From: Trinickia soli
GTDB taxonomy: Bacteria > Pseudomonadota > Gammaproteobacteria > Burkholderiales > Burkholderiaceae
Direction: 5' to 3'
Assembly (NCBI RefSeq): GCF_002879855.1
Contig: NZ_PNYB01000001.1
Coordinates: 450,474-514,473, forward strand
DNA: 64,000 nt
This document shows positions 31,935-40,954 of this stretch, piece after piece. Each line of letters opens with the position of its first letter. Within the stretch, counting starts at the first letter, position 1. The notes below the pieces were generated by a model. That model made no database searches, had not been told where the DNA came from, and was given only the letters and a program-made list of their open reading frames with translations. The position numbers and the translations under genes are program-made.

Positions 31935-32636
31935 TTACGTTTCCGCGCTGGCGTAGTTGACGTACATCGATTGGATGCCGACGCGCCCCGGCCCGGTGAA
32001 ACGATTGACGATGAAGTTGACGCCGGCGCCGAAGAGCCCGCTCGAGAGCCGGTCGACGACGGTTTCCATGCGAACGTCCGGCGTTTTATAGAGCCACCCG
32101 CCGGGTTCGACGTCGATCGTCTCTCCAGCCGCGAGCACCTTCTCGAACACGTTGCCGTATCCATGCACCCACAACACGCCATTGGCGGTATGACTGCGAA
32201 ACTTGTCGATGAAAAATCCCGTCTGGCCGAACAGCATGTTGCTGATGCCGCGCACACGTTCGAACGTGTAGTCGACGCTGGCCGTGGCCGCCAGGAACTG
32301 GTGCTCGCGCACGTGCAGTTCCTCCCCCGCGGCAAGGTGTATCGGCACGATGTGGCCGGCGCCGTCGCGGCTGAATGCGATGACGCCCGGGCCGCTCGCT
32401 TCGGTGACGAACACCTGCATCCCCGCCATCATTCGCTTGACCGCACCTCTGAGCGACTTCAGGCCGATCCTCACGGCCGGGTTCTTCCAGAGCAGAATGT
32501 GATGCTCGAAGTAGACGGGCTGCTGCGAAACGTCGATCGACAGCACCGGCACGAGCTCGCCGCCTATGTGATAGGTGACGCCCCCGTACGTTTCATCTGT
32601 AGCGCTCGTGGGCAGCAGTTTTGGAAGCTGGTTCAT
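31935..32636 (-). CDS. AIM24/TIGR00266-like beta-helical protein
   Basis: A 233-aa soluble protein starts at the ATG at 32636 (GGAGAGG upstream). The fold consists of repeated short beta strands and turns, with YHIGGELVPVLSIDVSQQPVYFEHH early and NGVLWVHGYGNVFEKVLAAGETIDVEPGG later, characteristic of the AIM24 family of unknown function. It lies 118 bp downstream of the 1160-aa protein on the same strand. Confidence 0.75.
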   Translation of the reverse strand: MNQLPKLLPTSATDETYGGVTYHIGGELVPVLSIDVSQQPVYFEHHILLWKNPAVRIGLKSLRGAVKRMMAGMQVFVTEASGPGVIAFSRDGAGHIVPIHLAAGEELHVREHQFLAATASVDYTFERVRGISNMLFGQTGFFIDKFRSHTANGVLWVHGYGNVFEKVLAAGETIDVEPGGWLYKTPDVRMETVVDRLSSGLFGAGVNFIVNRFTGPGRVGIQSMYVNYASAET

Positions 32637-32754
32637 TCTGGCCTCTCCGTGTTTTGTCGGGTCGACAATGGTCCATGCGGAATACGGCTGTTGTTCCGGC
32701 ATCCTACTCGTGCAGCGCGGCCTCGCGCTACTTTTTGCAACATCGGCTATGGGC

Positions 32755-35700
32755 TCAGGGTTCCAGTCGCAGCCTGCCGTCGTTTATCGAGGTTTGCACC
32801 GGACTTCCGTCGAAAGCCGGATTTTTTGCCACCTTGGCGTCGAGCTTCGCCGGATCGGGCGCTAACTGCGGGTGGATCACCGTTGGAATCCCCCGCCGCT
32901 GGGCCTCCATCAGCTCATCGCGCGCGATATCGCCACCGCCGTAGGCGAAATAAGCGCCACGACCGTCGGCGGCTGCGGTGACCATGTACGACAGTCCGTC
33001 TGGGGCAAGAACCGACCACGTCTGCCCTGGATCGGGCACGTAGATCGTGTCGTCGCAATAGGCGGAGGCGCCGAATTGCCTCGCCTCCTCCGACACGATA
33101 CCCAGCGTGTCGATCGAAAAGCCCTTCGCGACGCGGTATCCGATGTCGCCAATGCCGTCGCTGGTCGACCCGCCTACCACGATCAGGTTCTCCGCGCCGT
33201 GCGCGGCGACCTTTTGTTCGAGGTCCGCCCGCACCGCCTGTTCAACAACGGCTTCGTCGGCATAACCCAGGCCGGAATAGCCGCCGATGACGATCACGCG
33301 CTTGTCGCCGATCTTCTGCAGGATCTGATTGAGCACGGGATCTTCCGATGACGCCCCCGTCGTCAGGGCGCGCGCACCTGCATCGAGCCGTACGCCGCGC
33401 AGCGATTTCACGTACGGCAACGCGCTCAGCGTTGTGGTCATCGTGCCCGAGAGCCACGTGCGCCACGACGTAGGGTTAGCGGCGACATCCTGCACCGCGT
33501 TCGCCGCTTGATAGGCGGCATTCCCGGCGTAGTAGGTTTGTAGACCAAAGTAGACCAGCCGAAGCCCGGTGGTCGTGGCGGGCCCCAGTAGCGGCACAGC
33601 GAACGGCGCGACGCTGATGGCGCCAACTACGGGGAACAGCACCATCGCCTCGCCGGCCTTCAACAGAATCTGCCAATTATCAAGGTGCTGCTTCGGCCCC
33701 GTGGTCGTCTGATCCATGACGCCGGCCGGCACGCCCGTGCCGGCAGTCGTCAAAAACTGCTGCGATACCAGGGTGCCTTTGGGCAGCCCATTGTTTTGCA
33801 CCCACGCGTCATAGCTGTCGTAGGCTTTCGTGTCGGCCGGGCCGACAAACCGGCGCCCCGCCCTGCCATCGACCTGGACCAACTGCAGCTGTTGCGGCGC
33901 GGCTGGTTGATCGCCGTTGTCCGTCGATGCATGGTTCCAATAGAGCATCGGGAGCAGCGTGATTTCGATCGGTGCGGCATTGCCCGGCTCAGTCACATCC
34001 TGTGAAGCGAGTACGCTGTCGGCCAGCTGATTGAGCGTCGTGTCGCCGTACACCTTGTCATTGCCGTCGTATTGCTGGCCGTCTGCCGGTGCATTCGCAA
34101 GAGGGGTTTGCCTGTATGCGCGGCCGAGCGCGTCGATGAGCGAGGAGCGGGAGGTAATAACCTGGGTGCCCGGCTGCGTGACGGCTTCCTGGGTCGCGTC
34201 TGCGCTTGCGCTCGCCATAGGCGGCACGTTCGACGGCGTTGAATCGCCGCGATTCAACGTCGGAAGCTCTTCCTCGATGTACTTCGCCGTCTTCGAGTGC
34301 GGATCGGAAGTGATGATGTCCTGCGCCAACTGAGGATTCACAACGTGCGTGCCGTCCTTGCTGGACCAGTTCAGATCGTAGTACTTATCACTGCCATCGC
34401 TGCTGCCGACGAAATCATTGCCGCCCATTCGCTTCGCGACGACGCCGAGCAGGCTGCGGCCGGCCGCAGTCTGGCTCGCCGGTGTGGTCGCATCTCCGAG
34501 TGCGGCGTATGCGTCGCCTACGTCTATCGCGTATCGCGGGGCGTCGTTCTTTTCCCAAAGGACCGAGAGCCCGCTCGCGTTGTTCCACACGCCGTGCGCG
34601 ACCAAACCCTCGAAGCGCGATTGGAATTTCTGCTGATAGAGCGCGACGATCAGATCCGCATCGGCAGGCTCACCGACGCTCTTCAGGATCTGCGCGTCGG
34701 CGTGGACCTCATCGACGGCATGTTTTTCATGCACCGAGCCGGCCAGATCGCTAAAGCGTTGCTGCACCGAATTCGAGCGCAACGCGGCCGCCAGCAATTC
34801 CTGATAGTTGAACGCTCCGTTGCTTTTGAATTCGGCCAACACTGCCGAAGTTGCCCGCAATTCGGATTGCGCATCTTGGGCGGATTCGTGCGACGTCGTA
34901 CCCGTCGTACCAAGTACGTCATTGATGTCGTCCGACTTCAAGGTGGCGATCGACGGATCGCGTGTGATGTCATTGAAGAGCGTCCAATCGTCCAGGCTTG
35001 TAACGCCGCTGTTGGGTGCAAAACCGTACGGGTTCTCCGGCGCAGTCAGTTGCTGCGTGACCGGGTCGATAGTTAGTAGCCCTAATTTTTCCAACTGTGC
35101 CGTCAGCGCGTCGGTTCGGGCGACGTCCGTATGGATTTTGCTCTCGGAGGGCGACTCGGCGCGGCGATGCGCGGGCGTCGCATCTGCAACGGCGCCCAAT
35201 GCCTGCAATTCGGTTAGCGCCAGAAGGAGGTTGTGGGTCGTGCTTTGGCCCGTCGAAGGCGTCGCTGAGGCCATCACCTGATGCGCTACGACTTGCTCAG
35301 CCATGTCCCACGCATCGCGTGCAAACGGATCGTCGGCCCAGGCAATGCCCCGCTCCCCGGTGGCTGCGTTGAGCGCATCGTTCAGCGCCCCGCGTAGCGC
35401 GCTCATATCGTTTGAATACTGAAGCGTGCCCTGCTTGTCCGCCTCGAGCCGGGCCATCGCGGCTGTCGCTGCACGAGTGTCGATGGGTCGCGTATACCCA
35501 TTCGCGGCCATGAGCTGCGTGGCTCGCTCGAGCGTCGACGCATCGAAATACTTCGTCAGCGTGGCCTTGGCGAGCACGATCGGGGTCGATCCGCCCGGAT
35601 TGCGCAAGAACGTGGGGAGCGAAGCCGGCGCTTGAACGTGCAACGCGGCGCAAGCGAGCGTCAAAGCATCGCAACCGACCCCGCCGTATTGCGTCGAGAT

Positions 35701-36237
35701 GCAGGCGAGCGCTTCCGGCAAATCGGCGCCGGCATTCAGGTATGCGGTCAATTGGGCCGCCGTGCTTTTGATCGCCTCGGCCGTAGGACGCAGATTGACG
35801 CTGGCCGCCGCAGTCGAACTGGCGCCCGCGGTCGAGGCCCCAGCCGCCGCGTGCATGGACCGAGCGACCTGCTCCAATGTTTTGGCGTCGAGCGACGACA
35901 GACGATTGTCCTTGGGCGACGAATCACGGTAGGCTTCGAGCTCTTTCACCGCCCTGTCGACGGCATCGGCTGGCAGGTTCGAGCCCGATGGGCCGGACTG
36001 CATATCGTGTTGCACCTGAATGGTGACCGCCGCTTGCCCCACGACGAGCGCTTCGTCGTCGCGGCACTTCCACGCAGCCTGCAGCGCCGTGGCCATCGAG
36101 TCCGCATCGACCGGTTTTGTGCCAATACTCTTCGTCATCGCCAGATAGGCCTGACCAGCCGGAGCCGGCTCGGGGGCCGGCGGTGCGGCGGACAGGACGC
36201 GTGCCGCGCCCGACGGTCCTTCGGTCAGTAGTTCCAT
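32755..36237 (-). CDS. Large DUF4781-like protein with C-terminal SLOG-like domain (candidate effector)
   Basis: An 1160-aa protein. It starts with an Ala/Pro/Ser-rich, signal-peptide-free N-terminus (GAARVLSAAPPAPEPAPAG). About 100-650 is a long helical, Ala/Thr-rich region without known motifs. The segment around 690-830 (SLIDALGRAYRQTPLANAP; LLPMLYWNHAS; AYDSYDAWVQNNGLPKGT) resembles DUF4781. A hydrophobic stretch lies at about 862-905 (AMVLFPVVGAISVAPFAVPL). The last about 150 residues look like a Rossmann/SLOG nucleotide-binding fold: RVIVIGGYSGLGYADEA, IVVGGSTSDGIGDIGYR and YFAYGGGDIARDELMEAQRR, then GIPTVIHP. Architecture and size suggest a secreted effector or toxin; no secretion genes are in the window. 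Confidence 0.65.
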   Translation of the reverse strand: MELLTEGPSGAARVLSAAPPAPEPAPAGQAYLAMTKSIGTKPVDADSMATALQAAWKCRDDEALVVGQAAVTIQVQHDMQSGPSGSNLPADAVDRAVKELEAYRDSSPKDNRLSSLDAKTLEQVARSMHAAAGASTAGASSTAAASVNLRPTAEAIKSTAAQLTAYLNAGADLPEALACISTQYGGVGCDALTLACAALHVQAPASLPTFLRNPGGSTPIVLAKATLTKYFDASTLERATQLMAANGYTRPIDTRAATAAMARLEADKQGTLQYSNDMSALRGALNDALNAATGERGIAWADDPFARDAWDMAEQVVAHQVMASATPSTGQSTTHNLLLALTELQALGAVADATPAHRRAESPSESKIHTDVARTDALTAQLEKLGLLTIDPVTQQLTAPENPYGFAPNSGVTSLDDWTLFNDITRDPSIATLKSDDINDVLGTTGTTSHESAQDAQSELRATSAVLAEFKSNGAFNYQELLAAALRSNSVQQRFSDLAGSVHEKHAVDEVHADAQILKSVGEPADADLIVALYQQKFQSRFEGLVAHGVWNNASGLSVLWEKNDAPRYAIDVGDAYAALGDATTPASQTAAGRSLLGVVAKRMGGNDFVGSSDGSDKYYDLNWSSKDGTHVVNPQLAQDIITSDPHSKTAKYIEEELPTLNRGDSTPSNVPPMASASADATQEAVTQPGTQVITSRSSLIDALGRAYRQTPLANAPADGQQYDGNDKVYGDTTLNQLADSVLASQDVTEPGNAAPIEITLLPMLYWNHASTDNGDQPAAPQQLQLVQVDGRAGRRFVGPADTKAYDSYDAWVQNNGLPKGTLVSQQFLTTAGTGVPAGVMDQTTTGPKQHLDNWQILLKAGEAMVLFPVVGAISVAPFAVPLLGPATTTGLRLVYFGLQTYYAGNAAYQAANAVQDVAANPTSWRTWLSGTMTTTLSALPYVKSLRGVRLDAGARALTTGASSEDPVLNQILQKIGDKRVIVIGGYSGLGYADEAVVEQAVRADLEQKVAAHGAENLIVVGGSTSDGIGDIGYRVAKGFSIDTLGIVSEEARQFGASAYCDDTIYVPDPGQTWSVLAPDGLSYMVTAAADGRGAYFAYGGGDIARDELMEAQRRGIPTVIHPQLAPDPAKLDAKVAKNPAFDGSPVQTSINDGRLRLEP

Positions 36238-36440
36238 CTTGGCATCTCGTGGGGCCGGTGCATAACAAACACGTGCGCTTGCCGGCAGGCGGAAAGGCTA
36301 GATTCTCCGTGCTTGATTGTGAGAGAACAACTCCGGCTAAGCGTAGAACCGTGCGCTCAAAAGCGACGGAATTCCGAGGATCGTCCCTTGATAACACCGA
36401 CATTCCATAATCGACGCATAGCAGCAACTTGACCGCACAC

Positions 36441-36773
36441 CATGTACTACGCGATTTGCACGTACGGGGCGCCGTGGGCGTATGCCGACTTCACGGCGAC
36501 GGCCATCCCACCGTCGCAAGTCGCCTGAACCTGTCGATGTACACGCGCGCGGGTTGCTACCTGGGCAGCAACGTCTCCGCGTCGTTGCCACCCGGCGATT
36601 CGAACTGGACGCCGCTCTCGGTCAGCATCGCACTACCGGCTCAAGGCAACGCCCAGATTTGCGCCGGCGCGTTGCCGGCCTACGTCGAGATTCACTTGGA
36701 ATCGGGTGCGCCTGCGGCAGCCGGCGGAGGCACGGTCTGGTTCGACGATGTCACGTTCGGCGAGACGCCTTAG
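36441..36773 (+). pseudogene. Frameshifted remnant of a carbohydrate-binding-like beta protein
   Basis: The frame from the ATG at 36441 (MYYAICTYGAPWAYADFTAT) stops after SQVA. The next frame continues seamlessly as LNLSMYTRAGCYLGSNVSA and ends with GGGTVWFDDVTFGETP at 36773. Adding one C in the GCC-TG junction near 36526 would restore one reading frame of about 110 residues. The beta-strand pattern with terminal WFDDVTF recalls CBM4/9-type modules. Only the domain is present, so it is probably a decayed fragment. Confidence 0.4.
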
Positions 36774-36829
36774 CTTCCCGCAGCACCGGCCCATTCATCG
36801 AACCGGCACCGCGATCCGCTCTTCGTGCG

Positions 36830-39298
36830 TCACTGCTGCACTTGCCATTGCAATACCGGATGCGTCGCACCGGCCGGCATCGCCCAAACGCCGTTCTGCC
36901 CGAAGTCGTAGCCCGCAAACGAAGCCGTTTGTTGCATCTGCGCGCTGGTCAGTCCGTTTGCATCCGGCATGGGCTTGCCCGTATACACGCCCGCGGCAGC
37001 GCCCGTCGTGTCCTTGTTCCAATAGACGTCATTGCCGATCGTGCCTTGATTGATCGAAGCAATGCCTGCTGGCGCAATACCGTTGTCGTTATTGACGGGC
37101 CCCGTGGCGAACGATTGCGTGATCGAGCCCAGGTTGTTCCACACGAGGCCGGCCGACCCGGACGTGCATCCGGGTCCCGGGCAATAAGTGAAATTTGTCG
37201 AGGTGCCGCCGGTCGCATACGATTGCGTGATCGTTCCGCCGTTGCCGCCCACGAGCCCGCCCGCGCCGCCTGCATAAGGCTCTACGCTCACGCCGCCGGT
37301 CGCGAACGATTGCGCGATGAGGCCATCGTTTTCCGCGGCGAGGCCACCTGCGTTCCCCGCGGAATCGATGCCCGCGCTGCTGGACGAGCGCAGGATGTTG
37401 CCGTAATTGATGCCCACCAATCCACCCGAGCTCGTCAAGTAGGCGGCGAGGTCGCCCGATTGCGCGACGTTGCCCGACGAATGACCGTAGGCAATCGTTC
37501 CGTTATTGACGCCGGCAAGCAGGCCGATCGAAAAATATCCCCCCGCGCCCACTGAGCCGCCGCTCACGGTGATATCGCGTACAACGCCCGCCGTGCCGAT
37601 CACGCCAAACAGGCCCTGCGCCTGCAACGTATAGCCTTGCGGGTCGATCGGTCCGCCCTGCACCATCTGGATCAAATCCAATGAATCGACTTGATGCCCG
37701 CGTCCGTCGAATTGCCCGCTGAACGGATGGTTGTAATCGCCGATCGGCACGAACGAGCCGTCGGTCGTCGAACCCGCATCGATATTCCTGCCCAGGGCGT
37801 AGTTCGCCGTTGGATCGGCGGCCACTTTCTTCAGGTCTCCTAACGAATTGACCAACCGATAACCCGTGATCTGCGTAACGAGCCCGCTATAGGGCGCTGC
37901 TTTCCATGTTGCGTTGGCCAGCAGAGAACCCGGCGTGAAGCTGCCGTTCATATCGTAGAGGGCGGTGACGACGCCGGTGCTCCTGGACCAGTCGATGACG
38001 CCGTTATTCGTGATGCTGCCGCCATTATCGATCGCTGCGGCATCGGCATTGAGCGTCAGATTGCCTGTGCCGCAGTTCTTCAATTTCGCGCCCGCTTCGA
38101 TCGTCAACGAATGATAGGCGCCGAGTGTCAGCGAAGCCGCGCCGGTCCAATGAATCGACGACAGCACGTCAATATCGCCGGTGCCGCCCTGCGCGCCCGT
38201 TGCTTGCGCGTCGATCGACGTGCCGGCACTCAAACTTCGGGCGAACGTGGCGGCGGCTCCGCTGTCGATCGCCAGATCGGGGGTCGTCACCTGCCACTTG
38301 CCGGCTTTGATCAACGGCTTGATGTCATCGGAGCCGAGATCGAGCAGTGCGGCGTTCGTGTCGACGGCGCCCGCGCTGCCATCGGCGTTCTTCGCCTCGA
38401 TCGTGCCACCGAGCGCGACCACGCCCGTTTCAGCAACCAGCCAGACATGTCCATCGCGTTTCGCGGTACCGGTCGCACGGATCGTCGTGTGCTCGCCCGC
38501 CAGCGCAAAGATGTTGCCATCGGCCGCTTGCAGGCTTACTTGCGCCGCGTCGATCGGCCCTGCGTTCTCGATGTTTCCGCCACTGCCCGTTTGCACGAAC
38601 ACTTGTCGCCCCGTGGACGAATCCTGCAATAACACGTTCTGCCCCACTGCCAGTTCGGCTGTGCCGTGCGGAGCGGAGATTCTTCCGGCGTTGACGACGC
38701 TATTGCCTGAAATCAGCATCACGTCGCCCCCCGTCGATCCCACGGTACCGAGGTTGATGACGCTGGCGTTCGAATCGCCTTTGAATGCAAGCGGATGGCC
38801 CCTCATGAAACCGCAATTGCAGGTATCGAGCGTCGAGGCGACAAAACGGCCGCCCGTGCTGACGAGCCCGCCAGGACCGATCAGGATGCCCTGCGGGTTG
38901 ATCAAATACACGCTACCTGTGGCTGACAACGTGCCGAAGATCGCGGAGGGATCGCCGCCCGTCACGCGGTTCAGCGTAGCGCCGCTGCCGTTGTCGAAGG
39001 TCACGCGGTTGCCGCTGCCGATGGAAAAATGCGACCAGTCGATTACGCCGCGGCTCGTCGTTTGATTGATCGTGAGCGCGGTCGCGCTGCCGCTGATCGA
39101 TCCGGAGCCGGCGACGAACTGGCCGCCGCTTGGCAGGGCACCTGCGGCATAGGCCGGCGCGGTGGCCGCGCCCCAACTCCATAAGGCCACGGCCATCGGC
39201 ACGAGAGCCGTAAGGGGGCGCCGTCGGATGGTCCACCCCAGGTTGGCGAAATCTTTCCCGTGAGCCGTGTCTTCGCTCGATTGACTGATGACCTGCAT
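36830..39298 (-). CDS. Two-partner-secretion exoprotein (TpsA, filamentous haemagglutinin-like) with GLUG repeats
   Basis: An 822-aa protein. It has an extended signal region (LTALVPMAVALWSWGAATAPAYAA). A TPS secretion domain follows (about 52-175: ITINQTTSRGVIDWSHFSIG-type segment, RVTGGDPSAIFGTLSATGSV and the NPQGI motif in YLINPQGILIGPGG). Beta-helical repeats come next, then about five GLUG-type units in the C-terminal third (GGLVGGNGGTITQSYATGG; GGLAAENDGLIAQSFATGG). These proteins act as adhesins or exopolysaccharide-binding factors. No TpsB transporter gene is adjacent. Confidence 0.82.
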   Translation of the reverse strand: MQVISQSSEDTAHGKDFANLGWTIRRRPLTALVPMAVALWSWGAATAPAYAAGALPSGGQFVAGSGSISGSATALTINQTTSRGVIDWSHFSIGSGNRVTFDNGSGATLNRVTGGDPSAIFGTLSATGSVYLINPQGILIGPGGLVSTGGRFVASTLDTCNCGFMRGHPLAFKGDSNASVINLGTVGSTGGDVMLISGNSVVNAGRISAPHGTAELAVGQNVLLQDSSTGRQVFVQTGSGGNIENAGPIDAAQVSLQAADGNIFALAGEHTTIRATGTAKRDGHVWLVAETGVVALGGTIEAKNADGSAGAVDTNAALLDLGSDDIKPLIKAGKWQVTTPDLAIDSGAAATFARSLSAGTSIDAQATGAQGGTGDIDVLSSIHWTGAASLTLGAYHSLTIEAGAKLKNCGTGNLTLNADAAAIDNGGSITNNGVIDWSRSTGVVTALYDMNGSFTPGSLLANATWKAAPYSGLVTQITGYRLVNSLGDLKKVAADPTANYALGRNIDAGSTTDGSFVPIGDYNHPFSGQFDGRGHQVDSLDLIQMVQGGPIDPQGYTLQAQGLFGVIGTAGVVRDITVSGGSVGAGGYFSIGLLAGVNNGTIAYGHSSGNVAQSGDLAAYLTSSGGLVGINYGNILRSSSSAGIDSAGNAGGLAAENDGLIAQSFATGGVSVEPYAGGAGGLVGGNGGTITQSYATGGTSTNFTYCPGPGCTSGSAGLVWNNLGSITQSFATGPVNNDNGIAPAGIASINQGTIGNDVYWNKDTTGAAAGVYTGKPMPDANGLTSAQMQQTASFAGYDFGQNGVWAMPAGATHPVLQWQVQQ

Positions 39299-39542
39299 GG
39301 CGCCCCCTTGTCTCCGATGTTCGAATGTGTGCTTCCCGCTCGTGCCCTTTTTTCCCGGTCTGGCGGCACGATCAGAACGATAGCGGGCGCAGGGAAGTCA
39401 TAGCGGAGCCGATGCCATCCGAATCAGCCAACCATTCGTCCTTTTCCGCCTTCCGCCTCCGCGAGACACGCGCGGGTTCCCCCGATTGACATGATTGCTT
39501 TTGGCAACTAAAACTATGCCAGAGGCAACCAAGGAGACTGCC

Positions 39543-40466
39543 ATGGCCAGCGCTACTGTTCTCGACGAGCGTGCGGAAACCGTCCGCCGCTTCAATCGCT
39601 TTTACACGCGCCAGATCGGTGTCTTGCACGAACACCTGCTCGATAGCGAGTTCTCGCTGACGGAAGTGCGGATTCTCTATGAGCTTGCGCATCGCAAAGG
39701 GATCACCGCTTCCGATCTGTGCCGCGAACTCGGACTCAATGCGGGCTATGTGAGCCGCGTCATTGCCGGTTTCGAAAACAAAGGATTGCTCTTCAAGACG
39801 CGATCGACGACAGATGCGCGCGTCGCTCAATTGCAACTGACAGAAAAAGGGCAAGCGGCATTTCGACCATTGAACGAGGCATCGCGGCGTGAAGTCGGCG
39901 CGATGCTCGAACGGCTGGCCGAGCCGGCTCAGCTTCAGCTGGTCGATGCCATGGCGCAGATCCAGGCGTTGCTTGGCGAGGCGGAAACCTCGTATGTGCT
40001 GCGCGATCCGCGCCCCGGCGATATGGGTTGGATCGTCCATCGGCAGTCGGTCCTCTATGCACATCAGTACGGTTGGAATGCCGAATTCGAAGCGCTCGTA
40101 GCCGAGATCGTCGCAAAGTTCATCCGCGAGTTCGATCCGACGTCCGAGCGTTGTTGGATCGCAGAAAAAGACGGCAAAGCGGTGGGCTCGGTGTTTGTCG
40201 TTCGCGAAGACGCCGAGACGGCCAAATTGCGCTTGCTCTACGTAGAAGCGAGCGCACGCGGCCTTGGAATCGGGCATCGCCTCGTCGACGAATGTCTGCG
40301 TTTCGCCAGGCTCGCCGGCTACAAGCGGATGAAGCTATGGACGAACAGCGTGCTGGTCGAGGCTCGGCGCATTTACGAACGGGCGGGTTTCGCATTGATC
40401 GAGGAAGAGCCGCATCACAGCTTCGGCAAAGATCTGATCGGGCAAATCTGGGCGAGAGATCTTTGA
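39543..40466 (+). CDS. MarR-GNAT fusion protein
   Basis: This 307-aa protein starts at the ATG at 39543 (AAGGAG upstream). The N-terminal 150 residues are a MarR winged helix (EVRILYELAHRKGITASDLC, GLNAGYVSRVIAGFENKGLL, STTDARVAQLQLTEKG). The C-terminal 155 residues are a GNAT N-acetyltransferase with motif A-like LRLLYVEASARGLGIGHRLV and LAGYKRMKLWTNSVLVEARR. Such fusions couple a transcription regulator to acetylation of an unknown substrate. The upstream gene is divergent (TpsA). Confidence 0.88.
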   Translation: MASATVLDERAETVRRFNRFYTRQIGVLHEHLLDSEFSLTEVRILYELAHRKGITASDLCRELGLNAGYVSRVIAGFENKGLLFKTRSTTDARVAQLQLTEKGQAAFRPLNEASRREVGAMLERLAEPAQLQLVDAMAQIQALLGEAETSYVLRDPRPGDMGWIVHRQSVLYAHQYGWNAEFEALVAEIVAKFIREFDPTSERCWIAEKDGKAVGSVFVVREDAETAKLRLLYVEASARGLGIGHRLVDECLRFARLAGYKRMKLWTNSVLVEARRIYERAGFALIEEEPHHSFGKDLIGQIWARDL

Positions 40467-40566
40467 GGGCCGCATCGGCCGTTGCGATTGTGCAACGCCA
40501 CATCCCCACTCGCACCAGCCAATTGGCGACTTCGGCCATTTTTTGTGCAATGCACTAGATTTCTCA

Positions 40567-40607
40567 TAGGGAAAACCCTAGAATTTGATCTAAGGAAAAA
40601 CCCTTAG
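40567..40607. promoter_or_regulatory. Two inverted repeats upstream of a small gene
   Basis: TAGGG-AAAA-CCCTA (40567-40580) and CTAAGG-AAAAAC-CCTTAG (40590-40607) are two related palindromes, about 25 bp centre to centre, ending 22 bases before the ATG at 40630. They look like tandem operators of one regulator. Confidence 0.5.
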
Positions 40608-40629
40608 ATGCATTCAACCGGGAGTTGCC

Positions 40630-40788
40630 ATGAGCTTCGTTTTCGCCCTCGTCCAAAAGATCAACGATCTCTTCGTTTCGCCGCACCTGCCGCTCGATTC
40701 CGACTACTCGTTCGAAGCGCGTCATCGTGAAGCCGAGCGCGTTCGTCGCTCGCAGGCTACGGTGTTTGGCATTCGTCTCGTCGACTAA
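40630..40788 (+). CDS. Small hypothetical protein
   Basis: A 52-aa ORF starts at an ATG with GGGAG upstream. It has a hydrophobic N-terminal helix (MSFVFALVQKINDLFV) and a basic C-terminal helix (ARHREAERVRRSQATVFG). It is flanked by two operator-like palindromes and a strong terminator, so it is a complete, independently regulated transcription unit. No family recognised; the arrangement resembles short stress proteins of Burkholderia. Confidence 0.65.
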   Translation: MSFVFALVQKINDLFVSPHLPLDSDYSFEARHREAERVRRSQATVFGIRLVD

Positions 40789-40804
40789 AACCGCAGTCAG
40801 GATG

Positions 40805-40833
40805 CGCCGCCGCCATGAATGCGGCGGCGTTTT
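40805..40833 (+). terminator. Rho-independent terminator
   Basis: CGCCGCCGC-CATGAAT-GCGGCGGCG, a perfect 9-bp stem, is followed by TTTTC, 17 bp after the stop of the 52-aa gene. Confidence 0.85.
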
Positions 40834-40954
40834 CATTGGGAGCCGCGCCTGCGGGCTTGCGCGCAAATACATCTGCTTACAGATGTCACCATTGCGCGGT
40901 CGTCCGCGAGGCAGCGTTCAGCGTTTTTGCAGACATCCTTCCCTGGAGTCTTTC

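Noticed and set aside
36238..36380. HrpB-type (TTCG-N16-TTCG) promoter box ahead of the 1160-aa effector candidate
   Set aside because: No such box was found on the minus strand upstream of this gene, nor upstream of the DUF4157 gene. Type III secretion dependence is therefore not supported by the promoters.
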